Positions 34,606 to 37,500 of a DNA stretch of 37,500 nucleotides are shown here, piece by piece. The position numbers were made by a program, and so were the translations under genes. Below the pieces are notes generated by a model. The model ran no database searches and had not been told where the DNA came from. It was given only the letters and a program-made list of their open reading frames with translations. Position 1 is the stretch's first letter; each line of letters starts with the position of its first letter. The stretch is taken from the NCBI GenBank assembly GCA_951394045.1, contig OX595988.1:1703852-1741351 (forward strand). The letters run 5' to 3'. This stretch comes from Nitzschia sp. DOCU1. Taxonomy: Eukaryota > Bacillariophyta > Bacillariophyceae > Bacillariales > Bacillariaceae.

Positions 34606-37500
34606 ATGGCTGATAAAAGTAAGGCGCCTAGTTTCCTCGTGGGACAGGCAGGAAAGCGAGATGTGAGAAAGATCCTTTCGCGATCCAAAAATCCCCCGGC
34701 TACAATCACGAACTTTCAAAAGACTCGAAGCTTGAACTCCATGTTCGCTCGCGCTTTTGGGACCGCCCCCCGACATGCTGCAGAAGATGATGACAACGAA
34801 TCTGATGCCGTGGTCGAATCTTTGGATACCGACTCGGTGCTGAAATTTCTCGGGCATCTTGGTGTAACTCAATTTGACGCGCACAAACGGATTGCTGACG
34901 CGTTGCAAAAGCAACTAGAAGAAGAGATCCGAAAAGTCGGCTCAGGAAATCAACAACCTCTTCTAAATCTGCTGAAAAATTGCTGGCATCCCGCCACGAC
35001 AGTACCAGAACTGCGTCCCATCCTATGGTCTGTCCTGAAGCAGCTGGGCGACCAAACGCCGCTCGCAGTGTTGAACGCCCTAGGTGAACGGGAATCTCCC
35101 GAGTCGCAGCAACTGAAGCATGCTGAAATTTTTCGCCCCTTGCCTCCTTTGTTGAAACGGCTAGTATGGGAAGCTGACTGGGATGACAAAGTTCCAGTTT
35201 CGAAGGAAGTAACCGTCAACAATCCGAAGGAGTATCTTAAATTGGTTCGTTCGACACTGCTACACGGAACCGTGCAGCCGCTCGTGGACAAGTACTGCTC
35301 TACAGAGGCTCTCTTGGAATCGGCAGGGAAGCTATTTGTGACTTCGGCAGTAGAGCGCCGCGTCCTGACAAATCAAAGACGTGCTCTGGCGCACACATCT
35401 ACGACTACCACCGCTGGAGTGACAGCATCAGCGACTACCACCGCGATTCTAGGCAAGACCTCGGCCGCTAACGCGAACGCAGCAGTAGGGTCCTCATCTT
35501 CCTCGGAACCTCTTCTCAAGTCTGGCAAGGCTGTCTCGCAGCTACGCCATTTGCTAGGTGATACAGCTGGTGGAACCGCATCCTACCGACCGAAATTGCT
35601 TCATGCACTGTTGAGCATGTTGATGGCCCACCACGGGGCACAAGCTCCCAAGATTTTGACGGCCGCTCATTTACATTGTACCTTGGTTGCCGATATCCTC
35701 TTGAGTGCGGGAGGTCCGCTCCCCAAGATTTACACTCATGTCCATGCATTAGCTCGGATTTTGGATGAAGCCGTCAAAAATGGTTTCTTTAGCGACAAGG
35801 ATCTAATCGAGGTGCAGGCTACCCTGAAGCAAATCTACGCCGCTGAGCAAGCAGAGGACGAGGTGGGGGATACAGCCAGCGCAGCGCCGAAAGAGGAAGA
35901 GAAGAAGAACGACGAGAGCAAAGAGACAAAGTCACCCGCCAAGCCAACTACCTTTTTGCAGCGCCAGTTGAATCGAATCATCACGGCTGGTCTCCAAGCT
36001 ATGAAGGAGTCAGACCCACAGAATCTCTTCCTGAATCCTGTCACAGATGCCATCGCCCCTGGTTACAGCAATGTCATCAAGAAGCCAATGTCGATCAGTA
36101 CGATGGAGAGCAAGATCGACAACAATGTCTACCATTCTATCGAAGATTGGATCACCGATGTCAAGCTCATGTTTAAGAATTGCGTCGACTATAATCGCGG
36201 CAAGGCAGGCCAATGGTTTCGTGGTGAAGCAGACCGACAATTGAAAGTGTTCAAAGCTGAGATTGTCCCACAAGCAAAGAAGCTCTACGAAGCAGAGCTG
36301 AAGAAGAGAAACCCCGACGACGATGATCTAAAGCGCAAACGCCAAGAAGAGCCCAAAGAACCTCCAATGACCCCGCTAGCCGCCGTTGCCAAGAAGCGCA
36401 AGGTGGTAGAGACACAAGAATGCACTCTCAGTATGCCGGCATTGGCGTCGATGCTTTTAGCCGATCCATTTGTTGTTCGCTTGCTTCTGGATCGTGTGCT
36501 ACGCTGCCTACGAGTTGACGTTTTGCGAGGATTCAGCATACCCGCATCCCATGCAGTAGTTCCGTCATTGCTGCAGTTGCTTCACATGGCAAAATGGTCT
36601 ACGCAGATCTGTGCTGTGCGAGGACGACGATATCTTATCCCCGATTCCGGTCTCATGGCACCTGAAGCAGTTGACGCGCTCGAAGCCATGATTCCGTTTG
36701 ATTCGCTTCGTCGATATCTACCAGTTTTGATGCAGTTGTCATTGGAAGCTGAGCTGGACAAGAGGGTCGCAGTCGGTGGTGATTTAAATCCTGTCGCGGA
36801 CTCGTTGTCTCGTGCTCCGATTCCAACGGTGACGCTGGATAAGGAATCCCCGCCTTATCAAGTCGTCGTCGCGTTGTTGGAAGGTTTGTTTGTTCATGTT
36901 TGTCTTCCTGGGAACTCCCAGGAATTTTCGCTGTCGTTGACATTTGCCAAATTCTCCAAGACTTTGCAACAGTTGGCTGGGACTATCTGGGACGAACGGG
37001 CTTTCTTTGTTTCTCTTGTTCCGACGATTCTGCGCCACAAAACTAGACTTAATCGCACAGTGCGGGACACCATTATTTCCACGTGGACAGGCTGGGTGAC
37101 GGACGCGGATGGGGGCGGCAGCAAGAAGAAGAAAAAGAAGGGGTCCATGACCAGCGCTGGTCACGAATATCTTGTGCTCTTGTTCAATGAGTGGGCCAGC
37201 TTGGGTAACCTTCTGATGCCGCGAGATTTGCTTCTGAAAGTATCTACGGAGCTTGTGGAGGCCGTCAACAAGACAGAGACTTCTCCAGACCGACAGTTCC
37301 TGTACATGTGGAAGCACGATGCTTCCAAAGAGTTCGAACCCATTCGGAAACAATACGAACGGTTGCTGAGCTTGTTGCCCGAGAGCCATAGCTCGCAATG
37401 GAAGGATACGATTGGAATCGGTAAATCTCTTGATTCAGAAAAGCCGAAATCAACCCAAGAACCCATAAAAACTGAAGACGATCAAGAGAAATATACCGAC
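34606..37500 (+). CDS. Bromodomain protein, 3' end beyond the window (at least 965 aa)
   Basis: One open frame runs from the ATG at 34606 to the window end without a stop or visible intron. The N-terminal 440 residues are mostly helical with an Ala/Thr/Ser-rich linker (about 265-305) and an acidic/Lys-rich patch (about 420-450). Residues about 455-550 are a bromodomain, the acetyl-lysine reader fold: FLNPVTDAIAPGYSNVIKKP matches the ZA loop (P-x-Y...I-x-x-P-M), and FKNCVDYN places the acetyl-lysine-binding Asn at residue 530. A basic AKKRKVVE motif (about 590-600) looks like a nuclear localisation signal. The remaining part is helical with a Lys-rich run near 840-850. It probably acts in chromatin-based transcription control. 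It does not look like a BET protein, as I see only one bromodomain here. Confidence 0.85.
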   Translation, partial: MADKSKAPSFLVGQAGKRDVRKILSRSKNPPATITNFQKTRSLNSMFARAFGTAPRHAAEDDDNESDAVVESLDTDSVLKFLGHLGVTQFDAHKRIADALQKQLEEEIRKVGSGNQQPLLNLLKNCWHPATTVPELRPILWSVLKQLGDQTPLAVLNALGERESPESQQLKHAEIFRPLPPLLKRLVWEADWDDKVPVSKEVTVNNPKEYLKLVRSTLLHGTVQPLVDKYCSTEALLESAGKLFVTSAVERRVLTNQRRALAHTSTTTTAGVTASATTTAILGKTSAANANAAVGSSSSSEPLLKSGKAVSQLRHLLGDTAGGTASYRPKLLHALLSMLMAHHGAQAPKILTAAHLHCTLVADILLSAGGPLPKIYTHVHALARILDEAVKNGFFSDKDLIEVQATLKQIYAAEQAEDEVGDTASAAPKEEEKKNDESKETKSPAKPTTFLQRQLNRIITAGLQAMKESDPQNLFLNPVTDAIAPGYSNVIKKPMSISTMESKIDNNVYHSIEDWITDVKLMFKNCVDYNRGKAGQWFRGEADRQLKVFKAEIVPQAKKLYEAELKKRNPDDDDLKRKRQEEPKEPPMTPLAAVAKKRKVVETQECTLSMPALASMLLADPFVVRLLLDRVLRCLRVDVLRGFSIPASHAVVPSLLQLLHMAKWSTQICAVRGRRYLIPDSGLMAPEAVDALEAMIPFDSLRRYLPVLMQLSLEAELDKRVAVGGDLNPVADSLSRAPIPTVTLDKESPPYQVVVALLEGLFVHVCLPGNSQEFSLSLTFAKFSKTLQQLAGTIWDERAFFVSLVPTILRHKTRLNRTVRDTIISTWTGWVTDADGGGSKKKKKKGSMTSAGHEYLVLLFNEWASLGNLLMPRDLLLKVSTELVEAVNKTETSPDRQFLYMWKHDASKEFEPIRKQYERLLSLLPESHSSQWKDTIGIGKSLDSEKPKSTQEPIKTEDDQEKYTD

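Overview
The window looks like nuclear DNA of a pennate diatom, most likely Phaeodactylum tricornutum or a close relative. I infer this from the sequence: short GT-AG introns of about 75-145 bp in otherwise compact genes, closely packed genes on both strands, two proteins with N-terminal hydrophobic leaders followed by a Phe-containing cleavage region typical of diatom plastid precursors, and Ty1/copia and Ty3/gypsy type retroelements. I made no database comparison, so the species name is an inference.

Layout. 1-700 is a degenerate tandem array with repeated CACGTG boxes. 709-8770 is a compact housekeeping block: a tail-anchored TPR-like protein, a CHCH (twin CX9C) protein, a leader-bearing protein of unknown function, a DUF1995 protein, a two-domain dCMP deaminase (first domain dead, second intact, one intron) and a tRNA dimethylallyltransferase. 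9511-16039 is a complete, apparently very young copia retrotransposon on the minus strand: two LTRs of 304 bp with no difference that I could see, 6-bp target duplication, gag, pol, polypurine tract, and a primer-binding site matching the D-arm of initiator tRNA-Met. It lies about 300 bp upstream of the most interesting gene, 16337-18643, which encodes an AlkB-type Fe(II)/2-oxoglutarate dioxygenase fused to an SRA (YDG) domain. SRA domains recognise modified cytosine, so this looks like an eraser or modifier of DNA methylation in one chain.

18644-34420 is mostly accessory sequence. It has a decayed element with terminal inverted repeats (19700-22608), and a pair of long direct repeats (22611-23453 and 28271-29593) flanking a broken ABCG-type ABC transporter that carries a Cys-rich N-terminus and an EF-hand (23742-28180). 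Then come a 492-bp element with TGCGTTAA motifs (29662-30153), a C-terminal fragment of a copper type II monooxygenase abutting a truncated gypsy-like retroelement (30355-33303), and an ORF with three in-frame membrane-segment repeats (33756-34418).

34606-37500 is the 5' part of a long bromodomain gene that runs off the window. The AlkB-SRA protein and the bromodomain protein would both act on chromatin, but nothing here shows that they work together.
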